13,737 nucleotides of DNA, taken from Actinomycetes bacterium. GTDB lineage: Bacteria; Actinomycetota; Acidimicrobiia; Acidimicrobiales; Acidimicrobiaceae. Below, in pieces: positions 1 to 5,555 of the stretch (position 1 is its first letter; each line of letters opens with the position of its first letter). A model generated the notes under the pieces. It was not told the DNA's origin. It searched no databases and was given only the letters and a program-made list of their open reading frames with translations. The position numbers and the translations under genes were made by a program. The DNA is taken from contig JAKAOC010000010.1 of the NCBI GenBank assembly GCA_021823385.1, forward strand, positions 1 through 13,737. Direction: 5' to 3'.

Positions 1-4
1 AGAC

Positions 5-289
5 GTGGCGGGGAGGATCGGCTACCTGATGGACGTCGATGTCCCCGGGCTCGGGCAGGTGTCGCTCTTCCGCGAAAAAGGGCGGCTGGTCTGCCTGGGC
101 ACCTGCCCCCACAAGGGGGTGAGCCTCGGGCGGGGGGAAGTCGAGGAGGGTGTCGTCACGTGCCCGGCCCATGGCAGCCGCTTCGACCTTCTTACCGGTG
201 AGCGGGTGCGGGGCCCCAGTGACTTCGATGCCCCCTGCCATCCCGCCTACGAGCAGGCCGGCCGTATCTGGGTTCTGCCGCGGGCCTAG
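5..289 (+). CDS. Rieske-type [2Fe-2S] ferredoxin domain protein, probably 5'-partial
   Basis: Small soluble Rieske protein expected to carry electrons through a [2Fe-2S] cluster, for example to an oxygenase or reductase. The cluster-binding pattern is visible: CPH at residues 34-36 and CPAH at 53-56, giving two Cys and two His ligands (C34, H36, C53, H56). A beta-strand-rich C-terminus ends in IWVLPRA, the usual end of such domains. The GTG at position 5 is the first start in the window, but the frame is open to the left edge and the N-terminal strand is a little short for the family (about 100-110 residues), so the true start probably lies upstream. No partner enzyme is visible. The stop codon TAG (287-289) overlaps the outer end of the inverted repeat starting at 288, so an insertion may have supplied the stop. 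The domain call is firm; the physiological role is unknown. Confidence 0.85.
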   Translation: MAGRIGYLMDVDVPGLGQVSLFREKGRLVCLGTCPHKGVSLGRGEVEEGVVTCPAHGSRFDLLTGERVRGPSDFDAPCHPAYEQAGRIWVLPRA

Positions 290-374
290 TGTCCCTAGTC
301 AGAAGTCCACTCAGCAACAATCGGCTCCAGGTGGCTGGCCATTGAGGCGAAGATCTCGTGGGCGGTCTTGGTCC
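288..374 (+). repeat. Left terminal inverted repeat
   Basis: This 87-bp arm is the reverse complement, at about 73 of 87 positions and without gaps, of 1584-1670. Identity is perfect over the outer ten bases and is interrupted inside mostly by substitutions, consistent with two diverged copies of one coding end rather than a recent duplication. Confidence 0.8.
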
Positions 375-399
375 ACTTCAAGCGGCGCCCGTCAACCTT
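295..399 (-). pseudogene. IS630-type transposase, C-terminal remnant (left copy)
   Basis: On the minus strand this stretch encodes about 34 residues ending in a TAG stop at 297-295. It contains WTKTAHEIFASMASHLEP, a C-terminal signature resembling the WTKTA-x-EI tail of IS630-family transposases. No DDE catalytic domain is present upstream. The open frame continues to 645, but its sequence beyond residue KVDGRRLKW does not look like transposase. A nearly identical tail is encoded on the opposite strand at 1583-1663. The family assignment rests only on this tail and would need a database search. Confidence 0.55.
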
Positions 400-713
400 T
401 GAGAGACAGAAAGTTTGAATAATCACGGTGTCGTAGTGGTGACCTCCTTGGGTCGGTTGATCCAAGCCACCGTTGGCAGGGCCGGCGGCTCCGGAGCCCT
501 GCCACTGTGAGTTCGGCCGTCGCCGGACGCTGTCCCGCCGCGTTCTTGACACACATCGCTGGAGTGCTCTCCAAGATCCCCGCCAGCATTCTTGGACTGG
601 CTGCTCCCGCCAGACTCTCCGCCGCAGGATCTCGACTTCCGCCACTGCAAGTTACAGTAGCGCTTGTTCATGTGGTCAATGAGTTTTGTACCTACTAGCT
701 AACATAGCGTCTG
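375..713. other. Gene-free stretch inside the element
   Basis: Apart from a few codons of the left transposase remnant, I see no convincing gene here on either strand. The open frames that exist have arginine- and serine-rich, shadow-like translations. Composition becomes more AT-rich towards 650-713 (around TTGTACCTACTAGCTAAC), as expected upstream of a promoter. No strong hairpin or direct repeat was found. Confidence 0.5.
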
Positions 714-743
714 TTCACGACTTGAGTGAGTGTCCGCTATACT
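714..743 (+). promoter_or_regulatory. Candidate leaderless promoter of the AbiEi-like gene
   Basis: A good -10 hexamer, TATACT (738-743), lies seven bases before the ATG at 751, so transcription would begin at or next to the start codon. A weak -35 candidate, TTCACG (714-719), sits 18 bases upstream. No ribosome binding site precedes the ATG, in keeping with a leaderless mRNA, a common arrangement in Actinobacteria. The spacing is observed; promoter activity is inferred. Confidence 0.5.
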
Positions 744-750
744 GACTTCC

Positions 751-1548
751 ATGGCTGTAAAGACTATGAGCCAACTTGATCTCCTGGACACTTTCGTGGC
801 ACGGGGCCAGAACGAGTTCACATTCGACGACGCCCGCCAGGCGCTCGGCACCTCCGCCAGCGCGACCGCGAACACACTGCGTCGGCTGAGCGAGAACGGC
901 CTGGTGGAAAAGCTCGTCCGCGGACACTACGCCATCCGCCCCTTGGGCTCGCTGGGCACCTCGGCTGCCACCGAGGACCTCGGCCTGGCTGTGGGGACTG
1001 CCTTCGACGGCTACCCCCACCGGATCGCCTACGCCAGTGCACTCAGCGAGCTGGGACTGCTCAGCCACCCGGTCCGAATCGTCTACGTAGCGTTCACGAG
1101 GCAGGTCCGCTTCACAGCCGTGAGCCGCAGACCGCTGCGTGCCATCATCGAGCAGCCCAAGACCATACACCTAGAAGCAGAGCAGCTTGGCAAGACGTGG
1201 CGCTCATCCCTGGAAAGGGCGCTGTTCGAGTCGGCCATGCGCCTCGACCTGGTCGGGAGCGTTGAGCGACTCACCGAAGCTCTCGCGACCGGAGCGCTCG
1301 AGGCCGATCCTGCGCGCATCAGGCGCCTGTCGAAGGCGTTCGGCGCCCGGGGCCTCGCCGCGGAACGCCGTTTGGCATCCCAGGCAACTGCACTCGATCT
1401 CCCGTTGGCACTGAATCCACAAGTCGGCAAACGGCAACCCGTCATCCGCCTCGACCCGCGAGACAGCGACATCGTCTGGACGGACGAAAGGTATCGCGTG
1501 GCGTGGAACCGCAGCGTGAACGAACTTCGCGCGATTGTGAACAACTGA
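751..1548 (+). CDS. AbiEi-like type IV antitoxin / winged-helix transcriptional regulator (orphan)
   Basis: This 265-residue protein resembles AbiEi-type antitoxins, which repress their own promoter through an N-terminal winged helix and neutralise an AbiEii nucleotidyltransferase toxin. The N-terminus (about 5-65) has a helix-turn-helix, a wing and the phrase GLVEKLVRGHYAI. The middle has an AYASALSELGLLSHPVRIVYVA segment, recalling the family's SAL..HGL..P..VYVA strand. The C-terminal half is helical, with SSLERALFE.....DL matching the SSLERT..D...RPDL pattern. ATG 751 is preferred to the in-frame GTG at 730 because the -10 hexamer lies between them. No nucleotidyltransferase gene follows: the next bases are the right inverted repeat. 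It is therefore either an antitoxin stranded without its toxin or a stand-alone repressor. Family call fairly confident; function inferred. Confidence 0.75.
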   Translation: MAVKTMSQLDLLDTFVARGQNEFTFDDARQALGTSASATANTLRRLSENGLVEKLVRGHYAIRPLGSLGTSAATEDLGLAVGTAFDGYPHRIAYASALSELGLLSHPVRIVYVAFTRQVRFTAVSRRPLRAIIEQPKTIHLEAEQLGKTWRSSLERALFESAMRLDLVGSVERLTEALATGALEADPARIRRLSKAFGARGLAAERRLASQATALDLPLALNPQVGKRQPVIRLDPRDSDIVWTDERYRVAWNRSVNELRAIVNN

Positions 1549-1582
1549 GCAGTGTTGACTCGGCAAGCGATCACCAAACGCG

Positions 1583-1663
1583 CAGACCAAGACGGCGGAG
1601 GAGATCTTCGCCTCCATGGCCAGATACCTGGAGCCGCTTGTTACTGAGCGATCTTCTGATTAG
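1583..1663 (+). pseudogene. IS630-type transposase, C-terminal remnant (right copy)
   Basis: This encodes QTKTAEEIFASMARYLEP followed by LVTERSSD and a TAG stop (1661-1663). It is the plus-strand counterpart of the minus-strand tail at 295-399, with most residues identical. Nothing transposase-like is found upstream before the AbiEi-like gene ends at 1548. It is too short to be functional. Confidence 0.55.
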
Positions 1664-1670
1664 GGACACT
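1584..1670 (-). repeat. Right terminal inverted repeat
   Basis: This is the inverted partner of 288-374, ending in TAGGGACACT at 1661-1670. The base pair following the repeat does not restore a TA target duplication. Confidence 0.8.
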
Positions 1671-1671
1671 C

Positions 1672-1947
1672 GGTGCCCCCTACAACCAAGCGCAGATGAC
1701 ATACGATCTGCGACGACTCCGCCTAAAAGGCCTCGTCCTGCGGGTCCCTCACACCAACACCTACACCCTCATCCCCGACGGCCTGAAAACCACCATCTTC
1801 TACACCAAGCTTGACCACCGGCTCCTCCACCCCCTCCTCAGTGCCGATCAACCACCCGCTCCAGCGCCCCTGCGCGCCGCTCTCGCTACCATCGACAAGA
1901 CCTGCACCGGCTACATCGCCCGCGGCCGGTTAGCACTCGCCACGTGA
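1672..1947 (+). pseudogene. C-terminal fragment of a conserved protein, winged-helix-like tail
   Basis: The frame reads GAPYNQAQMTYDLRRLRLKG, then a segment with PHTNTYTLIPDGLKTTIFYT, and stops at 1945-1947. This looks like a winged-helix tail (recognition helix followed by a hairpin wing) seen at the C-terminus of longer conserved proteins in actinobacteria and other soil bacteria; I cannot name the family with certainty. Similarity appears to begin before the first ATG (1696) and runs back to the edge of the right inverted repeat. The N-terminal part is missing, and the sequence left of the element is the Rieske gene, so this is a broken gene and not a whole small one. An 83-residue product from ATG 1696 is possible, but no ribosome binding site is obvious. 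Confidence 0.55.
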
Positions 1948-1998
1948 AACTTGCCTCAAACCTAAAGACCACGGCACCTCAGGAGCTCTAGGAGCGCT

Positions 1999-3384
1999 TC
2001 AGGCCGGCAATTGCAGTTGCCGCCAGGTCCGGCCGCCGTCCGAGGTGCCGAGCAAGGTGACGATCGGCTGTGTGGAGGTGGGCGTGGCAATCATCACCAC
2101 GGCGTGGGTGGCGTCGAGGGCGGCTAAGCCCATCGGCGTCCCGGTGACCGGCATGGAGGCCGTATCGCGGCTCCATGATGAGCCGGCGTTCTGGCTCACG
2201 CGGCTGATGAGCGAAGAGGAGTCCCAGCCGAGCACCCACCAAGTGGCGCTAGCCGGCATAGAGACGAGGGGGAAGTTCACGAGCCCGGTGCCCGCTGGCG
2301 GTTTCGCGGTACCGCCAGCGGGCACCGCCACCGATACGCTGGCCGCCTCCGTCCAGCTGGAGCCTCCGTTTCCGGTCGTGTCGAAGGCAATGGCGGCCCG
2401 GCCGGACTTCGCCACCGTGGCGGCCAGCACTCCCTGTGAAGGGTTCTTGAAAAGTGGAAGGGAGTAGGCGCATCCCCCGGCGGACTGCCCGGTCAAAGTC
2501 GCAGGACATTGCGCGGCCGGCTCGGGAAGAGGCGGCGACTCCCGCGTCCAGGTCGATCCTCCGTCTGCCGTCCGGTAGAAAGCCGCTCCGCCGGCAAAGG
2601 GCTCGATCGATGGGATCCCGCCGGCCGCAAAGCCGGTGGCCGCATTGGCGAAGTTCATCTGGAGCATGAACGGTCCCGAGGGCTGCTGCCCGGCCGGGGC
2701 GGGTGCTGGGCCACGGTAGACGGTGTGCCAGGTGGCGCCGCCATCGGTGGTTACGGAGAGGCTCTCGCCGGGCCCGGTCGGCTCCAAGTGTTCCAAGTAG
2801 GCGGTGGTCGGGCTCACCAGGTCGATCAACTCCGTGGCTCCCGCGGCCTGGCTGTGGCTACCGGCGGCGATCGCGGTCCAGGTCTTGCCCTGATCCGAGG
2901 TCTTGTAGATCGTGACCGCGTCGTTGGCGAGGTTCCATGCGGTCACCCAGCCGGTCGAGGCGTTGATAAAGGAGGCGTGCTCGAAGACGGGGTAGGTTCC
3001 GTTCACCGCCGATTGCGGCGGAGTCACGTTGGTCCAGGTGGTGCCGTCGGTGGTGAGGAACAGTCGGGAGGGCTTGGTCCCTTCGTTCGTGTACCCGCCG
3101 GGGATGACGGCCGCCAGCATGACCCCCGGACCCCCGAAGACGAGGCTCGGAAGGCTTCCGGGCGCAAGGGCCTGGCTGGAAGAGGTGGTCGAAGGTGCAG
3201 AGGTGGCCGGCGGCGTGGTGGGCGATGTGGTTGCGGTAGGCCGGGTTGCAGATGGGTACGCGATGAGCCATGCCAGGAGGCCGAGGACGGCGACCAGGCT
3301 CAATGCCCCGGAGGCGCGGGCGGCAACGACTGCCTTGTCGGACGATTGCGGCGGCCGTTGGCTCGGCACTCCTGCTTCGTTCAT
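1999..3384 (-). CDS. Membrane-anchored beta-propeller protein with seven BNR/Asp-box repeats
   Basis: The 461-residue protein has a short N-terminal tail, one membrane segment or uncleaved signal anchor (about residues 26-43, LSLVAVLGLLAWLIAY) and a Thr/Pro/Ser-rich linker (about 44-72). An extracytoplasmic domain follows. Seven Asp-box-like turns (pattern S/T-x-D-x-G-x-x-W) recur: TTDGTTW (111-117), TSDQGKTW (162-169), TTDGGATW (212-219), TADGGSTW (272-279), a degenerate GNGGSSW (338-344), QNAGSSW (398-404) and TSDGGRTW (447-454). This predicts a seven-bladed propeller like sialidase-fold, sortilin or YCF48-type proteins, but no catalytic sialidase residues are evident, so a binding or assembly role is likelier. 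The ATG at 3384 is preferred over the longer frame starting at 3609 because AAAGGGG precedes it by about 7 bases and the extra N-terminus is Arg-rich and shadow-like. It is divergent from the lipoprotein gene at 3624. Confidence 0.8.
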   Translation of the reverse strand: MNEAGVPSQRPPQSSDKAVVAARASGALSLVAVLGLLAWLIAYPSATRPTATTSPTTPPATSAPSTTSSSQALAPGSLPSLVFGGPGVMLAAVIPGGYTNEGTKPSRLFLTTDGTTWTNVTPPQSAVNGTYPVFEHASFINASTGWVTAWNLANDAVTIYKTSDQGKTWTAIAAGSHSQAAGATELIDLVSPTTAYLEHLEPTGPGESLSVTTDGGATWHTVYRGPAPAPAGQQPSGPFMLQMNFANAATGFAAGGIPSIEPFAGGAAFYRTADGGSTWTRESPPLPEPAAQCPATLTGQSAGGCAYSLPLFKNPSQGVLAATVAKSGRAAIAFDTTGNGGSSWTEAASVSVAVPAGGTAKPPAGTGLVNFPLVSMPASATWWVLGWDSSSLISRVSQNAGSSWSRDTASMPVTGTPMGLAALDATHAVVMIATPTSTQPIVTLLGTSDGGRTWRQLQLPA

Positions 3385-3623
3385 CCGGTCACCCCTTTCC
3401 GTCTTGCACCGGATTGCGTGCGCACCTGCGCGGCCTGGCGCCGAGTCACGACCAATTGACCGCGTCCTGCGTCGATGGCCGGGTTGTTCGGACCCGTAGC
3501 GTAACACGGGCGCACTTCGGAGGCTTGTCGCCGGGAACTGCCGGTGGCGCCGGCGCCGGCGCGCCGTTGGCCAGACCTTCATGTGAGGCGACGGATTATC
3601 TCCGGTCACGGGTGGTACCGTAG
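3385..3623. other. Divergent intergenic region with a GC-rich palindrome
   Basis: These 239 bp should hold the promoters of the propeller gene (leftward) and the lipoprotein gene (rightward). A perfect 12-base palindrome, GGCGCCGGCGCC, lies at 3546-3557 within a longer GGC/GCC run to 3564. TACCGT at 3616-3621 could be a -10 for a leaderless transcript beginning at the second ATG (3630), but no matching -35 is visible. No gene is seen here. Confidence 0.4.
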
Positions 3624-4187
3624 ATGCCCATGAGGCGCGCCATGAGAGCCGGCGCAGGCTTGGCGCTGGTGAGCGGGATGGTGGCGATCGGCTGCGCTGC
3701 AGCCGGCCTGGCCGGTTCGGCCCCTGGGCCTGCTGCGCCTATTGGCGCGGCCCTGCGCGGATCGACGGTGGCCGTCGTCAAGACCGGGAAGCTCCCGGCC
3801 CAGCCTGTCGCGCTCCCACCCGGGGTCATTCCGGCTTCGGCCATTCTGGCCAGGTATTCGAGCGCCAGGCCAGGGGTTACGACCGGGGCAAAGCTGGTTT
3901 CGTTGGCACAGCTCGCGGTGGTGTCCAAGGGCGAACTCACCCAATGCGCGTTTCGCGGGTGTCCGTCCGGCGCCTACGTCTGGCTGGTGTTGCAGGATGG
4001 GCCGCCGGGAACTTTCACCTTTAGCACGGCGCCGGGGGCGCACTTGCCTTCCGGGGCGGGAGCCTGGAGCCTCTTCCCTGTCAATGCCACAACCGGGGTC
4101 GCGCGGGGGGACGTCGAAATCGGCGTCGCAGGGCGGCTCGGCACCTCGCCATGGGGGCAATTGACGGCGCTGGCCACCGCGGGTTGA
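3624..4187 (+). CDS. Small exported protein, probable lipoprotein, unknown function
   Basis: I do not recognise the family. The 187-residue product starts with a positively charged stretch (MPMRRAMR), a hydrophobic segment (about 9-22) and AIGC ending at Cys24, which fits a permissive lipobox. An Ala/Gly/Pro-rich spacer follows, then a compact region from about 48 to the end, with a Cys pair (C108 and C113, in QCAFRGC) and beta-strand-like stretches such as AYVWLVL and GTFTFSTA. An extracytoplasmic, membrane-tethered location is inferred. Starts at 3624 and 3630 are both possible; the second fits the -10-like TACCGT better. The gene is divergent from the propeller gene, and both products are exported, so a shared envelope role is possible but unproven. 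Confidence 0.6.
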   Translation: MPMRRAMRAGAGLALVSGMVAIGCAAAGLAGSAPGPAAPIGAALRGSTVAVVKTGKLPAQPVALPPGVIPASAILARYSSARPGVTTGAKLVSLAQLAVVSKGELTQCAFRGCPSGAYVWLVLQDGPPGTFTFSTAPGAHLPSGAGAWSLFPVNATTGVARGDVEIGVAGRLGTSPWGQLTALATAG

Positions 4188-4199
4188 ACGTAGGGGAGT

Positions 4200-4231
4200 G
4201 CGCTTCGGCGGATTATGGGGTGACGAAGCGC
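4200..4231. terminator. Hairpin between convergent genes
   Basis: GCGCTTCG (4200-4207) and CGAAGCGC (4224-4231) form a perfect 8-bp stem around a 16-base loop. It sits 12 bases after the lipoprotein stop codon and 10 bases from the stop of the convergent regulator gene, so it could end transcription from both sides. There is no T-run, as is frequent in high-GC actinobacterial terminators. Confidence 0.55.
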
Positions 4232-4241
4232 CGGCGGTGCG

Positions 4242-4592
4242 TCAGTCCTCGCCCAGAAGGCCGGTGCGCCTGGCTATCTCTTCCCTGAGGACGCCGCGCA
4301 AGAGGTCGACCGCATCCACCAGACGCGGGTAGCGCAGCGTATAGAAGATGCTGTTGCCCCGGCGCTCGTTGTCGACCAGGCCCCGGGTGCGCAAGATGGC
4401 CAGATGCTGGCTCACGTTGGCCTGGGGGAGTCCCAGCGCGGCGGAGATCTCGCCCACGCTCATGGGGCCGTTGGAGAGCGCCCAGATAACCATTAGCCGC
4501 TTCGGGTCGTTCAGAGCCATGCACATGTTGGAGACGAGTTCTTCCATCTCCATGCGTACATGATCGGTGACCTCGTTTTGCACGGCTGACAT
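4242..4592 (-). CDS. ArsR-family winged-helix transcriptional regulator
   Basis: This 116-residue protein has the compact ArsR/SmtB layout: helices at 14-40, a helix-turn-helix at about 45-67 (MSVGEISAALGLPQANVSQH) followed by LAILRTRGLV, and a wing at 74-86 (NERRGNSIFYTL). Such dimers usually repress neighbouring genes and release DNA on binding a ligand. The classical metal site ELCVCDL in the recognition region is absent and only one Cys (C24) is present, so arsenic or cadmium sensing is unlikely; the signal is unknown. The ATG at 4592 is chosen because a GGGGGGAA tract lies about 7 bases upstream; the frame is open to 4670 but the extension looks non-coding. It is divergent from the PIG-L deacetylase gene, the natural candidate target besides itself. 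Confidence 0.88.
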   Translation of the reverse strand: MSAVQNEVTDHVRMEMEELVSNMCMALNDPKRLMVIWALSNGPMSVGEISAALGLPQANVSQHLAILRTRGLVDNERRGNSIFYTLRYPRLVDAVDLLRGVLREEIARRTGLLGED

Positions 4593-4684
4593 TGCCAGAT
4601 TCCCCCCGTCCCGATTACGCAAATCGGCGGTCGGCCCGATTCCCCCGGGCGAAACGCGGGCCATAATCACCTGCGTACTCGTCG

Positions 4685-4705
4685 CATTCTAATAGCCTTT
4701 GAATG
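4685..4705. promoter_or_regulatory. Candidate operator palindrome in the ArsR/PIG-L divergent region
   Basis: The half-sites CATTCTAA (4685-4692) and TTTGAATG (4698-4705) match as an inverted repeat at seven of eight positions around the 5-base centre TAGCC. This is an AT-rich island within a GC-rich region, about the size of ArsR-family operators, and it contains -10-like sequence (TAATAG). Binding is inferred. Confidence 0.4.
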
Positions 4706-4755
4706 AGTGGGGCGGGTGAACGACCTGTTGCCGCCTCTGTTCGAGGTTTCCGACC

Positions 4756-4761
4756 AGGAGG
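4756..4761 (+). promoter_or_regulatory. Ribosome binding site fixing the PIG-L start
   Basis: A full AGGAGG stands five bases before the GTG at 4767. It decides against the longer open frame that begins at GTG 4707. Confidence 0.75.
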
Positions 4762-4766
4762 ATTCT

Positions 4767-5552
4767 GTGTCCACACTTGTCACTTTTCACGCCCACCCCG
4801 ACGACGAGTGCATGGTCACCGGTGGCACCATCGCCCGTGCGGCGGCCGAGGGGCACAGGGTCGTGCTGGTGGTGGCCACCGGCGGTGAAATGGGCGAGTA
4901 CCCCGACGGGTTCGTATCCGGACCGGAGGAGCTGGCCGTGGCCAGGCGCGAAGAGCTTGCCCGCTCGGCCGAGATCCTCGGCGTTTCGCGCGTGGTTCAT
5001 CTCGCCTACCGCGACTCGGGAATGGCGGGCACCGAATCGAACCAGGATCCTCGCTGCTTTGCCCGCGCCGACGTCACCGAGGCCGCCCGCAGGCTTGCCA
5101 CCATCCTGGGGGAGGAGAGCGCAGACGTGATTACGGTGTATGACGCAAATGGCGGTTACGGTCATCCGGACCACATGATGGTGCACCGGGTGGGTATAGC
5201 CGCAGCGCACATGGCCGGAGTCGGCGAGATCTTCCAGGCCACCATGAACCGCGACCACATGCTTGGCCTCATGGAGGCGGCAGCCAAGGAGTATCCCGAG
5301 ATGGTGCCGGCTGACATGCGGGCCGAGTTCGAGGCGAACCCCTTCGGCACGCCCGCCGCGGAGATAGACACCGAAGTGGACGTGAGCCCGTACTTGTCCA
5401 GAAAGCTGGAGTCGCTGAAGGCGCATGCCAGCCAGATCGGAAGCACGGGGTTCGCCCTGCGGTTTCCCGAGGACGCCTTTGCCGCCGCCTTCTCCACCGA
5501 GTGGTTCATCTCCGCCACGCCTGGCGGTGAGCGGAGGACCTGGCTCCTGTGA
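4767..5552 (+). CDS. PIG-L (LmbE-like) family zinc deacetylase, MshB/Mca-like
   Basis: The 261-residue enzyme belongs to the PIG-L family, which removes acetyl groups from N-acetylglucosaminyl compounds or cleaves mycothiol conjugates. The signature AHPDDE is at residues 9-14, and GGYGHPDH at 129-136 supplies the second motif. By comparison with MshB, H10, D13 and H136 would bind zinc and D12 would be the general base. YRDSGMAGTESN (81-92) matches the DSGMAG segment of mycothiol enzymes, and VYDANGGYGHPDH resembles their TYD.NGGYGHPDH. It is shorter than MshB (about 300) or Mca (about 290), so the substrate is open: mycothiol biosynthesis, thiol-conjugate removal or another amino sugar. The GTG start is set by the AGGAGG. 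Its stop is 3 bp from that of the convergent cyclase gene. Confidence 0.88.
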   Translation: MSTLVTFHAHPDDECMVTGGTIARAAAEGHRVVLVVATGGEMGEYPDGFVSGPEELAVARREELARSAEILGVSRVVHLAYRDSGMAGTESNQDPRCFARADVTEAARRLATILGEESADVITVYDANGGYGHPDHMMVHRVGIAAAHMAGVGEIFQATMNRDHMLGLMEAAAKEYPEMVPADMRAEFEANPFGTPAAEIDTEVDVSPYLSRKLESLKAHASQIGSTGFALRFPEDAFAAAFSTEWFISATPGGERRTWLL

Positions 5553-5555
5553 CCT

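Larger units (their letters stand above)
288..1670. mobile_element. Transposon-like passenger element with IS630-type ends, carrying an AbiEi-like gene
   Basis: The segment is bounded by inverted repeats (288-374 and 1584-1670). Their outermost ten bases are perfect inverted copies, AGTGTCCCTA on the left and TAGGGACACT on the right. Both repeats encode the C-terminus of a transposase pointing outward, with the TAG stop inside the terminal bases. Between them lies one intact gene, an AbiEi-like antitoxin with its own promoter, and no transposase catalytic domain. This suggests a non-autonomous element that could be moved in trans, or the fused remains of two inverted insertion sequences. A TA dinucleotide precedes the left end (287-288), as expected for IS630-type targets, but the right end is followed by TC, so a clean TA duplication is not seen. 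The structure is seen directly; mobility is inferred. Confidence 0.5.

Noticed and set aside
295..645. Complete 116-residue minus-strand gene
   Set aside because: Only the last 34 residues resemble a transposase tail; the rest is Arg/Ser-rich and has no ribosome binding site that I can see.
1503..1814. Plus-strand frame of 103 residues spanning the right repeat
   Set aside because: It overlaps the end of the AbiEi-like gene in another frame and has a low-complexity Arg/Pro translation.
2509..3459. Plus-strand frame of 316 residues antisense to the propeller gene
   Set aside because: The Gly/Arg-rich translation has no domain signal and mirrors the Asp-box gene on the other strand.
3385..3609. 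N-terminal extension of the propeller frame to 3609
   Set aside because: The added 75 residues are Arg-rich and shadow-like, while ATG 3384 has AAAGGGG upstream and is followed directly by a normal membrane anchor.
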